Shown in pieces: positions 32,749 to 40,351 of a stretch of DNA of 64,000 nucleotides. Source of the stretch: Streptomyces pilosus (lineage in GTDB: Bacteria > Actinomycetota > Actinomycetes > Streptomycetales > Streptomycetaceae); the NCBI RefSeq assembly GCF_014649835.1, contig NZ_BMTU01000018.1, forward strand, positions 62,001-126,000. The letters run 5' to 3'. Numbering within the stretch: the stretch's first letter is position 1; each line of letters starts with the position of its first letter. The notes beneath the pieces are model-generated. The model was not told where the DNA came from and made no database searches. It saw nothing but the letters and a program-made list of their open reading frames with translations. Both the position numbers and the translations under genes were made by a program.

Positions 32749-33228
32749 CTACGCCCGCTGCTTCCTGCGGGCCGCCGAGACCGCCCGGTCGGTCTCGCGC
32801 CGGTCCTGCTTCTCCCGCAGCGTCTGCCGCTTGTCGTACTCCTTCTTGCCCTTGGCCAGCGCGATCTCGACCTTCGCCCGGCCGTCCTTGAAGTACAGGG
32901 CGAGCGGCACGATGGTGTGCCCCGTCTCCTGGGACTTGGACCCCAGCTTGTCGATCTCCGCCCGGTGCAGCAGCAGCTTGCGCTTGCGCCGCGCGCTGTG
33001 GTTCGTCCAGGTGCCCTGGCTGTACTCCGGCACGTGCACGTTGTGCAGCCACGCCTCGTTGTCGCTGAGCTGGACGAAGCCGTCCACGAGGGAGGCCCTG
33101 CCCTGGCGCAGGGACTTGACCTCGGTGCCGGTGAGGACCAGGCCCGCCTCGTAGGTGTCGATGATGAGGTAGTCGTGCCGCGCCTTCTTGTTCTGCGCGA
33201 TCAGCTTGCGCCCTTTTTCCTTAGCCAT
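32749..33228 (-). CDS. smpB: SsrA-binding protein SmpB
   Basis: 159 aa RNA-binding protein that delivers tmRNA to stalled ribosomes. Complete OB-fold and tail: NKKARHDYLIIDTYEAGLVLTGTEVKSLRQGRASLVDGFV, HVPEYSQGTW, HRAEIDKLG, TIVPLALYFKDGRAKVEIALAKGKKEYDKRQTL and the basic C-terminal tail. Located 100 nt upstream of ssrA on the same strand, the usual arrangement; the S41 protease gene is 60 nt further upstream. Confidence 0.97.
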   Translation of the reverse strand: MAKEKGRKLIAQNKKARHDYLIIDTYEAGLVLTGTEVKSLRQGRASLVDGFVQLSDNEAWLHNVHVPEYSQGTWTNHSARRKRKLLLHRAEIDKLGSKSQETGHTIVPLALYFKDGRAKVEIALAKGKKEYDKRQTLREKQDRRETDRAVSAARRKQRA

Positions 33229-33289
33229 AGTGCCGCCATTTTCGCACTACGGAGGGGGTCCGCGGGAAGCCGATTACCGACCGCCTCCG

Positions 33290-34459
33290 CTACCCGTCCC
33301 GGGTACCGAGTCCGCTGAGGACCGTCTCGGCCCGCCGGAGGGCGTCGGCGTCGGCTTCGAGGTCGGGGGTGAGGCCGTGGCCGTCGACGCCCCGGCCGGA
33401 GGGGGTGCGGTAGTGGCCGACGGTCAGCTCGGCGACGGAGCCGTCGGGCAGTTCGGTCGGCATCTGGACCGAGCCCTTGCCGAAGGTGCGGGAGCCCACG
33501 ACGACCGCCCGCCCGCGGTCCTGGAGGGCACCGGTGAGGAGCTCGGCGGCGCTCATCGTCCCGCCGTCGACGAGGGCGACCAGGGGGCGGGTGGTGTCGC
33601 CGCCGGGCTCGGCGTGCAGGGCGCGCTGTTCGCCGTCGACGTCGTAGGTGGCGACGAGGCCGCCGTCGAGGAACGCGGAGGCCGCGGTGACCGCCTCGGC
33701 GACCAGTCCGCCGGAGTTGCCCCGCAGGTCGAGGACGATCCCGGAGCCGGCCGGGGCCCGGCGCACGGCGGTGCGGACCTCGTCGCCGGTGCCCCTGGTG
33801 AAGGCGGCGACCTCGACCACGGTGACGCCGCTGTCCCGGGTGCGGACGGTCACGGTGTCACGGGAGAGCCGGGCCCGGCGCACGGTCTCGCTCCAGGCGC
33901 GCGGCCCGCGTTCCAGGCCGAGGCGGACGGTGGTGCCGGCGCTGTCGCCCGTGCGGTCGCCGCGCAGTAAGGAGACCACCTCGGTGACGGGCCGGCCGTC
34001 GACGCGCTCGCCGTCGACGCTCCGCAGCCGGTCCCCCGCGCGGATGCCCGCTTCGGCGGCGGGCGTGTCGCTGCCCACCTTCGTCACCTCGATGCGGCCG
34101 TCCCGCTCGCGGGCCCACAGGCCGACGCCGGTGTAGCGGCCGTCCAGGGACTCCTCGAACTCCTCGTACTCGCCCGGGGAGTAGACGGCCGCCCAGCGGT
34201 CCCCGCTGCGGCTGACGGCCCGCTGGGCGGCCTCCATGGGGGACGTGCCGTCGGCGGCGGCCTCCTCGGCCGCCCGGGTGACGTCGGCGTGGTGGCCCAC
34301 GGGAGCGGCCTGCGGCGTGTTGTCCGCCGTGCCGTCGCGGTCGGTGCCGGGGAGGCTGCCGGTGGCCGCACCGGCGACCAGCACGCTCGCGAACACCACG
34401 GTCAGGGCGGCGCCGCGGCCGATGCGGCGGGACTGACAGAACAGGGCACGACCTGACAT
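33290..34459 (-). CDS. S41 family C-terminal processing peptidase
   Basis: 389 aa secreted or membrane-anchored protease. An N-terminal TM/signal segment (GAALTVVFASVLVAGAATGSL, ~16-36), a PDZ domain (~110-190: YTGVGLWARERDGRIEVTKV, PAAEAGIRAGDRLRSVDGERV) and the S41 core with catalytic Ser in GGTMSAAELL (~residue 302) and Lys in RTFGKGSVQ (~residue 327). It cleaves exposed C-termini of envelope proteins. Codon 164 (33968-33970) is TTA, the rare Leu codon read by bldA tRNA, so translation may depend on development. Between ftsX and smpB on the same strand. Confidence 0.92.
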   Translation of the reverse strand: MSGRALFCQSRRIGRGAALTVVFASVLVAGAATGSLPGTDRDGTADNTPQAAPVGHHADVTRAAEEAAADGTSPMEAAQRAVSRSGDRWAAVYSPGEYEEFEESLDGRYTGVGLWARERDGRIEVTKVGSDTPAAEAGIRAGDRLRSVDGERVDGRPVTEVVSLLRGDRTGDSAGTTVRLGLERGPRAWSETVRRARLSRDTVTVRTRDSGVTVVEVAAFTRGTGDEVRTAVRRAPAGSGIVLDLRGNSGGLVAEAVTAASAFLDGGLVATYDVDGEQRALHAEPGGDTTRPLVALVDGGTMSAAELLTGALQDRGRAVVVGSRTFGKGSVQMPTELPDGSVAELTVGHYRTPSGRGVDGHGLTPDLEADADALRRAETVLSGLGTRDG

Positions 34460-34483
34460 GCCGGTGAGTCTAGGACAACGCGA

Positions 34484-34515
34484 AGGGGCGCACGGCCCGT
34501 TGGCCGCGCGCCCCT
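34484..34515 (-). terminator. Terminator downstream of ftsX
   Basis: AGGGGCGC-ACGGCC (34484-34497) pairs with GGCCGC-GCGCCCCT (34502-34515) around CGTT, 12 nt past the ftsX stop. It separates the ftsEX operon from the protease gene. Confidence 0.8.
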
Positions 34516-34526
34516 CTGGGCAAGAG

Positions 34527-35444
34527 TCACACCTTCAGGTACTTGCGCAACGCGAAGAACGCGGCCAACGCCGGCATCAACAGGCTCGTCGCGAGGATCA
34601 GCGGGAGTTTCGTCAGCACGGCGTCCCAGCCGATGAAGTTGATCAGATTCAGCTTCTCCGACAGGGCGAGTCCGTGGTCGATGATGAAGTACCGGGCGAC
34701 CAGCAGGAATCCACAGGCGAGCGTGCCGCCGATGAGTCCGGCGACCGCGGCCTCCATGATGAACGGCGCCTGGATGTAGAAGCCGGACGCGCCGACCAGC
34801 CGCATGATGCCGGTCTCGCGGCGGCGGCTGAACGCGGAGACGCGCACGGTGTTCACGATGAGCATCAGGGCGACGACCAGCATGAGCGCCATCACCGCGC
34901 GGGCGGCCCAGTTCATGCCGTTCAGCAGCCCGAAGAGGTTGTCGAGGATGCCCTTCTGGTCCTGCACCGACTGCACGCCGTCGCGCCCGTCGAAGGCGGT
35001 CGCGATGACCTGGTACTTCTCCGGGTCCTTCAGCTTGATGCGGTACGACTCCTGCATCTGGTCCGGGGTGAGGGAGCTGGCCAGCGGCGAGTCGCCGAAC
35101 TGCTCCTTGTAGTGCTTGTACGCCTCGTCCTGCGACTCGTACGTCACGGTGTCGACGACCGACATCTTCTCCAGGTCGGCCTTGATCTGGCCCTTCTGGT
35201 CGTCGGTCACCGCGCCCTTGGCGCAGTTGGGGTCGGACGTGGCGTCACTCTTGTTGCACAGGAAGATGGAGACGTTGACCTTGTCGTACCAGTAGCCCTT
35301 CATGGTGTTGACCTGGTCGCTCATCAGGAGCGACCCGCCGAACAGGGCGAGCGACAGGGCGACGGAGACGACGACGGCGAAGGTCATCGTCAGGTTGCGG
35401 CGGAGACCGACGCCGATCTCCGACAGGACGAACTGGGCGCGCAT
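34527..35444 (-). CDS. ftsX: Cell division protein FtsX
   Basis: 305 aa four-TM permease-like protein. N-terminal TM ~21-41 (TMTFAVVVSVALSLALFGGSL), a large extracytoplasmic domain (~45-175), then three TM helices (WAARAVMALMLVVALMLIVNTVRVSAFSRRRE ...). With FtsE it regulates peptidoglycan hydrolases during septation. The extracytoplasmic loop contains FLCNKSDATSDPNCAKG, two Cys 11 residues apart that could form a disulfide. Ends in ALRKYLKV, typical for actinobacterial FtsX. Located 29 nt after ftsE. Confidence 0.95.
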   Translation of the reverse strand: MRAQFVLSEIGVGLRRNLTMTFAVVVSVALSLALFGGSLLMSDQVNTMKGYWYDKVNVSIFLCNKSDATSDPNCAKGAVTDDQKGQIKADLEKMSVVDTVTYESQDEAYKHYKEQFGDSPLASSLTPDQMQESYRIKLKDPEKYQVIATAFDGRDGVQSVQDQKGILDNLFGLLNGMNWAARAVMALMLVVALMLIVNTVRVSAFSRRRETGIMRLVGASGFYIQAPFIMEAAVAGLIGGTLACGFLLVARYFIIDHGLALSEKLNLINFIGWDAVLTKLPLILATSLLMPALAAFFALRKYLKV

Positions 35445-35473
35445 GGCGTCTGATCAAGCCTTTCCGTGGAGCG

Positions 35474-36163
35474 TCAGTGCTGGTAGCCGTAGACGCCGCG
35501 TGCCTGGTCGCGGACGAGACGGCCCTTCTCCAGCTCGATGACGCGCTTGCGCATCTGGTCCACGATGTTCTGGTCGTGCGTCGCCATCACCACGGTGGTG
35601 CCCGTCCGGTTGATCCGGTCGAGCAGCTTCATGATGCCGACGGAGGTCTGCGGGTCGAGGTTGCCGGTGGGCTCGTCGCAGATGAGCAGCTTGGGCCGGT
35701 TGACGAAGGCCCGGGCGATGGCGACGCGCTGCTGCTCACCGCCGGAGAGCTCGCCGGGCATGCGGTCCTCCTTGCCGCCGAGCCCGACGAGGTCGAGCAC
35801 CTGCGGCACGGACTTGCGGATCTCGCCGCGCGACTTGCCGATGACCTCCTGCGCGAAGGCGACGTTCTCGGCGACCGTCTTGTTCGGCAGCAGGCGGAAG
35901 TCCTGGAACACGGTCCCCAGCTGGCGCCGGATCTGCGGCACCTTCCAGTTGGAGACGCGGGCGAGATCCTTGCCCAGGACGTGCACCTGTCCCTGGCTGG
36001 CCCGCTCCTCGCGGAGGATCAGCCGCAGGAAGGTGGACTTTCCGGAGCCGGAGGACCCCACGAGGAAGACGAATTCGCCCTTCTCCACTTCCAGGGTGAC
36101 GTCCCTGAGCGCGGGGCGGTTCTGCTTGGGGTAGGCCTTGGACACGTTGTCGAATCGGATCAC
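35474..36163 (-). CDS. ftsE: Cell division ATP-binding protein FtsE
   Basis: 229 aa ABC ATPase that pairs with FtsX. Walker A GSSGSGKSTFLRLILRE (~residues 36-44), signature LSGGEQQRVAIARAF, Walker B LLICDEPTGNLDP, H-loop MATHDQNIV. Starts MIRFDNVSKAYPKQNRPALRDV, the typical FtsE N-terminus. First gene of the ftsEX operon; its promoter lies in the 300-nt gap shared with the divergent small gene at 36463. Confidence 0.97.
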   Translation of the reverse strand: MIRFDNVSKAYPKQNRPALRDVTLEVEKGEFVFLVGSSGSGKSTFLRLILREERASQGQVHVLGKDLARVSNWKVPQIRRQLGTVFQDFRLLPNKTVAENVAFAQEVIGKSRGEIRKSVPQVLDLVGLGGKEDRMPGELSGGEQQRVAIARAFVNRPKLLICDEPTGNLDPQTSVGIMKLLDRINRTGTTVVMATHDQNIVDQMRKRVIELEKGRLVRDQARGVYGYQH

Positions 36164-36462
36164 GGATGCACCACGGGTAGCCGGGGGTAGATGAGCGTGA
36201 CCATACGCGACCCGGGGAGCCGGGCGCAGTCACCGGAGGGGGTTGCGGAAGAGATGCGCCCTTTGTGCCGGGGACGGGAACTTCCGGGGGCGGGGAGCCA
36301 TGCGGCCGGTTCCCCCCGCGCCGTGGCCGCGCCGGCCACCGTGACCGCCCTCTCGGAGCGACCCGGCGCGGCATCCGCGGGAACCTGGCACAGTGGGAGG
36401 GGGGAACGTTCACGCGGCCGTGGGCGTTGTGTGACTGGAACAGGTGCGAGGAGGGCGAGCGC
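36164..36462. other. Divergent promoter region of ftsE and a small membrane-protein gene
   Basis: 299 nt, no supported gene. GC-rich with the string CCGGGGAGCCGGGCGCAG and short inverted repeats; no promoter can be placed with confidence. Confidence 0.45.
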
Positions 36463-36654
36463 ATGACGTACGACCGGCTGGTGTGCGCGAACTGCGCCGC
36501 GCCCGTGAGCGAGGGCCGGTGCCCGGTGTGCCGCGCGAACCGCGAGCGGCTGCAGCAGGAGAACTTCTTCGCGGGGCTGAACCCGGTGGCGCTGATCGCC
36601 CTGCTGGTGGTGCTGATCGCGGCGGTGGCGCTGCTCGCCCAGCACACCGCCTGA
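36463..36654 (+). CDS. Small zinc-ribbon membrane protein
   Basis: 63 aa. Two CxxC knuckles, CANCAAPVSEGRCPVCRANR (residues ~8-27), make a zinc ribbon, followed by one TM helix LNPVALIALLVVLIAAVALLA (~40-60). ATG at 36463 has GGAGG 9 nt upstream. Cytoplasmic ribbon with C-terminal anchor, or the reverse; function unknown. Divergent from ftsE and followed by a strong terminator. Confidence 0.8.
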   Translation: MTYDRLVCANCAAPVSEGRCPVCRANRERLQQENFFAGLNPVALIALLVVLIAAVALLAQHTA

Positions 36655-36674
36655 CGCCCCGGACAGGATGTGCG

Positions 36675-36710
36675 GAAGGGCCCGGAGCGCGGTCGCGCTC
36701 CGGGCCCTTC
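36675..36710. terminator. Bidirectional terminator
   Basis: GAAGGGCCCGGAGCGC (36675-36690) and GCGCTCCGGGCCCTTC (36695-36710) form a perfect 16-bp stem with loop GGTC, between the convergent small gene and the surface-protein gene. Confidence 0.88.
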
Positions 36711-36751
36711 GTCTCACGTCGTGCGTACGGTGTGTACGCGTGCCGCCACCG

Positions 36752-37450
36752 TCAGGCGGCGGCACCGCCGCGGCCGCTCATCAGGCGCGGGAGCACCCGG
36801 AAGCCGACACCGCCGGCGATCATCGTGGCGGCACCGATCACCAGGAAGGTGGTCTCGGCGGCACCGGTCTCGGCGAGCTCCTTGCCGCTGCCCTGGGCCG
36901 AGGTGGCCGGGGCCTCGTCGCCGGTGTCGGTGAGGGCCGAGGAGCCCTCGTCCTGCGGGGAGGCACCGCCGCCGTCGGGGGAGGTGCCGGTGTCGTCGTC
37001 ACCGCCGCCGCCCGGGGTGGTCGGCTCCTCGATGGGGTCCTCACCGCCCGGGTTCTCGCCGCCGGGGTTCTCACCGCCCGGGTTCTCACCACCGGGGTTT
37101 TCACCGCCGGGGTTCTCGCCACCGGGGTTTTCACCGCCCGGGTTTTCACCGCCGGGGTTCTCGCCACCGGGGTTTTCACCGCCCGGGTTCTCACCGCCGG
37201 GGTTCTCGCCACCGGGGTTTTCACCGCCCGGGTTCTCACCGCCGGGGTTCTCACCACCGGGGTTCTCACCGCCGGGGTTCTCGCCACCCGGGTTCTCGCC
37301 GCCCGGCTCCTCCTCGCACTCCGGAGTGACCACGATGTCGCAGATGGGCTCATCGGCCTGGGCGACACCCGTCACCATCAGCGACGCACCCGCGGCGACC
37401 ACGGCGCCGGCTGCGATGCGCGCGACGCGGACCCGCGTCTTCTTCGTCAT
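36752..37450 (-). CDS. Sortase-anchored repeat surface protein (LAETG)
   Basis: 232 aa. Signal peptide MTKKTRVRVARIAAGAVVAAGA... with cleavage probably after VAQA (~residue 33). The mature protein begins DEPICDIVVTPECEEE, followed by 17 consecutive ENPGG pentapeptides (~46-130), then acidic/Gly-rich linker, LAETGAAE (sortase motif, ~residue 196), a hydrophobic helix (TTFLVIGAATMIAGGVGFRVL) and the basic tail RLMSGRGG. LAxTG is the motif used by class E sortases in Streptomyces. A wall-linked rod or spacer with only ~15 non-repeat residues at its tip; the two Cys (about residues 38 and 45) could form a disulfide loop. ATG at 37450 with GGGGG upstream. Confidence 0.88.
   Translation of the reverse strand: MTKKTRVRVARIAAGAVVAAGASLMVTGVAQADEPICDIVVTPECEEEPGGENPGGENPGGENPGGENPGGENPGGENPGGENPGGENPGGENPGGENPGGENPGGENPGGENPGGENPGGENPGGENPGGENPGGEDPIEEPTTPGGGGDDDTGTSPDGGGASPQDEGSSALTDTGDEAPATSAQGSGKELAETGAAETTFLVIGAATMIAGGVGFRVLPRLMSGRGGAAA
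37041..37303 (-). repeat. 15-nt tandem repeat coding for ENPGG x17
   Basis: Seventeen copies of a 15-nt unit (consensus on the plus strand GGTTCTCACCGCCGG), differing only at silent positions (C/T in TTC/TTT-like sites, A/G, C/G). Near identity at DNA level makes expansion or contraction by slippage likely. Confidence 0.92.
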
Positions 37451-37757
37451 GTGTGTGCTACCCCCAGTAGCTGATCGTCGATGTGGCGGCGCCCGGGGCC
37501 GTGATCGACGGGGGTTGCTGTGGTGAAAGCCCCCCGGTTCACATGCGCCCCAGAGATACGCATGCCACGCTTCACCCTTCCCACTTTCCAAAAGAACGTC
37601 AAGGCCGTTGCGTGCGCGATGTCCGGCTACGCGCGCTTTGCGGGACGATGAAGCCGTAACTGTGACGTAAAACCCGGTCATCCCCGACACGGAAAGGCAA
37701 CTGCCGCCCACTCGGCGGCAGTTGCCTTGTCGACAAATCGTCGGTTCGCCGGAGGAG
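37451..37757. other. Intergenic region between prfB and the surface-protein gene
   Basis: 307 nt. Contains the promoter of the surface-protein gene and the prfB terminator (37694-37728). AT content rises locally near 37575-37680 (CCAAAAGAACGTCAAGG, AACTGTGACGTAAAACC), marking a likely promoter area. No ORF supported. Confidence 0.5.
37694..37728 (-). terminator. prfB terminator
   Basis: AAGGCAACTGCCGCC (37694-37708) pairs perfectly with GGCGGCAGTTGCCTT (37714-37728), loop CACTC, 30 nt past the prfB stop. Confidence 0.88.
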
Positions 37758-38864
37758 TTACTTCTCCCGCTGCTTGCGCCAGCGAATCCCGGCCTCCAGG
37801 AAGGCGTCGATCTCACCGTTGAACACGGCCTCGGGGTTACCGACTTCGTGCTCCGTGCGCAGGTCCTTGACCATCTGGTAGGGGTGCAGCACGTACGAAC
37901 GCATCTGGTTGCCCCAGGAGTTGCCGCCGTCGCCCTTGAGGGCGTCCATCTTGGCCTGCTCCTCCTGGCGGCGCCGCTCCAGCAGCTTGGCCTGGAGGAC
38001 GTTCATCGCGGTGGCCTTGTTCTGGATCTGCGAGCGCTCGTTCTGGCACGAGACCACGATGCCGGTGGGGATGTGGGTGAGGCGCACCGCGGAGTCGGTG
38101 GTGTTCACGCCCTGGCCGCCGGGGCCGGAGGAGCGGTACACGTCCACGCGCAGCTCGGACTCGTCGATCTCGATGTGGTCGGTCTGCTCGACCACGGGGA
38201 GGATCTCGACGCCCGCGAAGGAGGTCTGGCGGCGGCCCTGGTTGTCGAAAGGCGAGATGCGCACCAGGCGGTGCGTGCCCTGCTCGACGGAGAGAGTGCC
38301 GTAGGCGTAGGGCACCTGGACGGCGAAGGTGGTCGACTTGATGCCGGCCTCCTCGGCGTACGACGTCTCGTAGACCTCGGTCTTGTAGCCGTGCTGCTCG
38401 GCCCAGCGCAGGTACATGCGCTGGAGCTTCTCGGCGAAGTCGGCGGCGTCGACGCCACCGGCCTCCGCGCGGATGTTGACGAGCGCCTCACGCGCGTCGT
38501 ACTCACCGCTGAGCAGCGTCCGGACCTCCATCTCGTCCAGCGCCTTCCTGACGGACGCGAGCTCCGACTCGGCCTCCGCGCGGGTGTCCGGGTCGTCCTC
38601 CTCCTCGGCCATCTCGAAGAGCACGGCGAGATCGTCGATCCGGCCGCGCAGCGCCTCGGCCTTCCGCACCTCGGCCTGGAGGTGGGAGAGCTTGCTGGTG
38701 ATCTTCTGCGCCTCGTCCGGGTTGTCCCAGAGGGACGGCGCGGCCGCCTGCTCCTCGAGCACGGCGATGTCTGCCCTCAGCTTGTCGAGGTCCAGAACGG
38801 CCTCGATCGACTCCATGGTCGAGGAGAGGGACTTGAGCTCTTCGGATACATCGACGACTGCCAC
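37758..38864 (-). CDS. prfB: Peptide chain release factor 2
   Basis: 368 aa factor that ends translation at UGA/UAA. Contains the hydrolysis motif GGQ in SSGPGGQGVNTTDSAV (~residue 252) and the RF2 stop-recognition domain. The gene is continuous: no internal UGA/+1 frameshift site of the E. coli type, as expected in actinobacteria. GTG at 38864 (VAVVDVSEELK) is chosen by length; GGAGG lies only 2 nt upstream, so a start at GTG 38891 is possible. The high-UGA usage of this genome (most stops here are TGA) makes it a key factor. Confidence 0.95.
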   Translation of the reverse strand: MAVVDVSEELKSLSSTMESIEAVLDLDKLRADIAVLEEQAAAPSLWDNPDEAQKITSKLSHLQAEVRKAEALRGRIDDLAVLFEMAEEEDDPDTRAEAESELASVRKALDEMEVRTLLSGEYDAREALVNIRAEAGGVDAADFAEKLQRMYLRWAEQHGYKTEVYETSYAEEAGIKSTTFAVQVPYAYGTLSVEQGTHRLVRISPFDNQGRRQTSFAGVEILPVVEQTDHIEIDESELRVDVYRSSGPGGQGVNTTDSAVRLTHIPTGIVVSCQNERSQIQNKATAMNVLQAKLLERRRQEEQAKMDALKGDGGNSWGNQMRSYVLHPYQMVKDLRTEHEVGNPEAVFNGEIDAFLEAGIRWRKQREK

Positions 38865-38994
38865 GCCCTCCAGCGTAACGGCTTCCCGCACCTGGCCATG
38901 CCGGGCGGCCGCCCCAGCGGGGGCCGGCCGGCCCGGCCGGGCGCGGCAGGCTCCTCCACCCGCGCCGCCCCTCCCCTTCCCCCGGGGGAGGCGG

Positions 38995-40242
38995 TCAGGG
39001 GACGGCCGGGGCCGAGGTCCGGGTGTCCTCGGGCGGGGCGGGGGTCTCGTCGGAGGTGGTGGCGAGCCAGGTGGCGGCGCCGGCCGCCGCCAGGAGCACC
39101 GCCGTCACCGCCAGGGTCAGGCGGCGCCTGCGGGTGACCGCGCGGTTGCGGGCCGAACCGGGGCGGGGGGCGCCGGACGCGCGGGGCGCGCGGGCCGTCC
39201 CGCGGGCACCGCCGGCCAGCTCGTCGGGGGCGGGCACCCTCATGGACGTGTGCGTGTCGCGGTTGGAGTCGGACGGCTTGGCGCCCGGTACCAGCGGGAC
39301 CGCGCCACGGCGCCGCACGGGCTCCCCGGCGGCCCGGGAGGCGCCGGACGCCGGGACGGCCTCGCCCGCCTCCTCCTCCGGCTCGGTGTCCGGCTCGTCC
39401 ACGTCCAGCGGGGGCATCCCCGCCAGCAGCGGCAGCAGCTCCCGCAGGCGCGCGGCCAGCTCGGAGGCGCGCAGCCGGGACGCCGGGGCCTTCGCCAGGC
39501 ACTGGACCAGGAGCTGCCACAGCTCGTCCGGGATGCCGGGCAGGGGGACGACCGTCTCGGTGACGTGCCGTCGCAGTACCGCGCCCGGATGGCCGCCGCC
39601 GAACGGCGTGAAACCCGCGAGCAGCTCGTACAGGACCGTGGCGAGGGCGTAGATGTCGACCGAGGCGCGCGGCGGGAGGCCCTCCACGATCTCCGGCGCC
39701 AGATAGTCCGGCGTGCCGATGATCTTCGTGGCCCGGGTGCGGCGCGGGGTGTCGATGAGCTTCGCCACACCGAAGTCCGTGAGCAGGGCGCGGTGCGAGC
39801 CGCCGGGCCCGAGCGGACCCTGCATGTCCAGCAGCACGTTCTCCGGCTTCACGTCGCGGTGGACGACCCCGGCCGCGTGCGCCGCGGCCAGCCCGTCCGC
39901 GACGTCGGCGACGATCGCCACCGCGGCCTCCGGGGCCAGCCGGCGCTCCCGGTCGAGACGGGTGCGCAGGTCCGTGCCCCGGACCAGGTCCATGACCAGC
40001 GCGAGGTCGTTGCCGTCGACGACCAGGTCGCGCACGGAGACGATGTGCGGGTGCTCCAGACCGAGCAGCGCCGTCCGCTCCTGCACGAAGCGGCCGACGA
40101 GCTCCTGGTCGGAGGAGAGATCCTCACGCAGCAGCTTGACGGCGACGGGCCCGTCGGGGCCCTCGCCCAGCCACACCGTGCCGGCGCTGCCCCGCCCGAG
40201 GATCTGATGGGCGGTGTACCGGCTGCCGATTCTCCGTGCCAA
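38995..40242 (-). CDS. pkaB: Membrane Ser/Thr protein kinase (PkaB-like)
   Basis: 415 aa. Kinase domain ~8-270: GRGSAGTVWLGE (P-loop), VAVKLL (Lys ~36), HRDVKPENVLLD (catalytic loop), DFGVAKLID, GTPDYLAPE, DIYALATVLYELL. A juxtamembrane basic/Pro-rich stretch precedes one TM helix (LTLAVTAVLLAAAGAATWLA, ~374-393) and a short extracytoplasmic tail. No PASTA domain. TTG start at 40242 with AGGAG 7 nt before. Located just after the second kinase gene, same strand. The stretch after its stop (38966-38994) is C/G-rich with a TCCCCCGGGGGA palindrome that may terminate it. Confidence 0.9.
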   Translation of the reverse strand: MARRIGSRYTAHQILGRGSAGTVWLGEGPDGPVAVKLLREDLSSDQELVGRFVQERTALLGLEHPHIVSVRDLVVDGNDLALVMDLVRGTDLRTRLDRERRLAPEAAVAIVADVADGLAAAHAAGVVHRDVKPENVLLDMQGPLGPGGSHRALLTDFGVAKLIDTPRRTRATKIIGTPDYLAPEIVEGLPPRASVDIYALATVLYELLAGFTPFGGGHPGAVLRRHVTETVVPLPGIPDELWQLLVQCLAKAPASRLRASELAARLRELLPLLAGMPPLDVDEPDTEPEEEAGEAVPASGASRAAGEPVRRRGAVPLVPGAKPSDSNRDTHTSMRVPAPDELAGGARGTARAPRASGAPRPGSARNRAVTRRRRLTLAVTAVLLAAAGAATWLATTSDETPAPPEDTRTSAPAVP

Positions 40243-40351
40243 GACTGCTCCTACCGACGCGTGTTGTCGCCAAAGCTACGCGTCCGTGCAGCCGGCCTTC
40301 ACCGGGGACCGGGAAATCGACCCCCAGGTGTCGACAAATCAGCAAACACGC

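Noticed and set aside
36751..37816. Longer start for the surface protein (354 codons from 37816)
   Set aside because: The signal peptide MTKKTRVRVARIAAG starts at 37450 with a ribosome site; the upstream part crosses the promoter region and prfB terminator.
37758..38864. Programmed +1 frameshift in prfB
   Set aside because: The frame is continuous from start to stop without an internal TGA or a CTTTGA slip site.
38966..38995. Fourth copy of the 36-nt hairpin repeat (TCCCCCGGGGGA)
   Set aside because: Only the C5G5 core is similar; it lacks CTGGGGGTCC and the GAC-CAG end, and no duplication follows.
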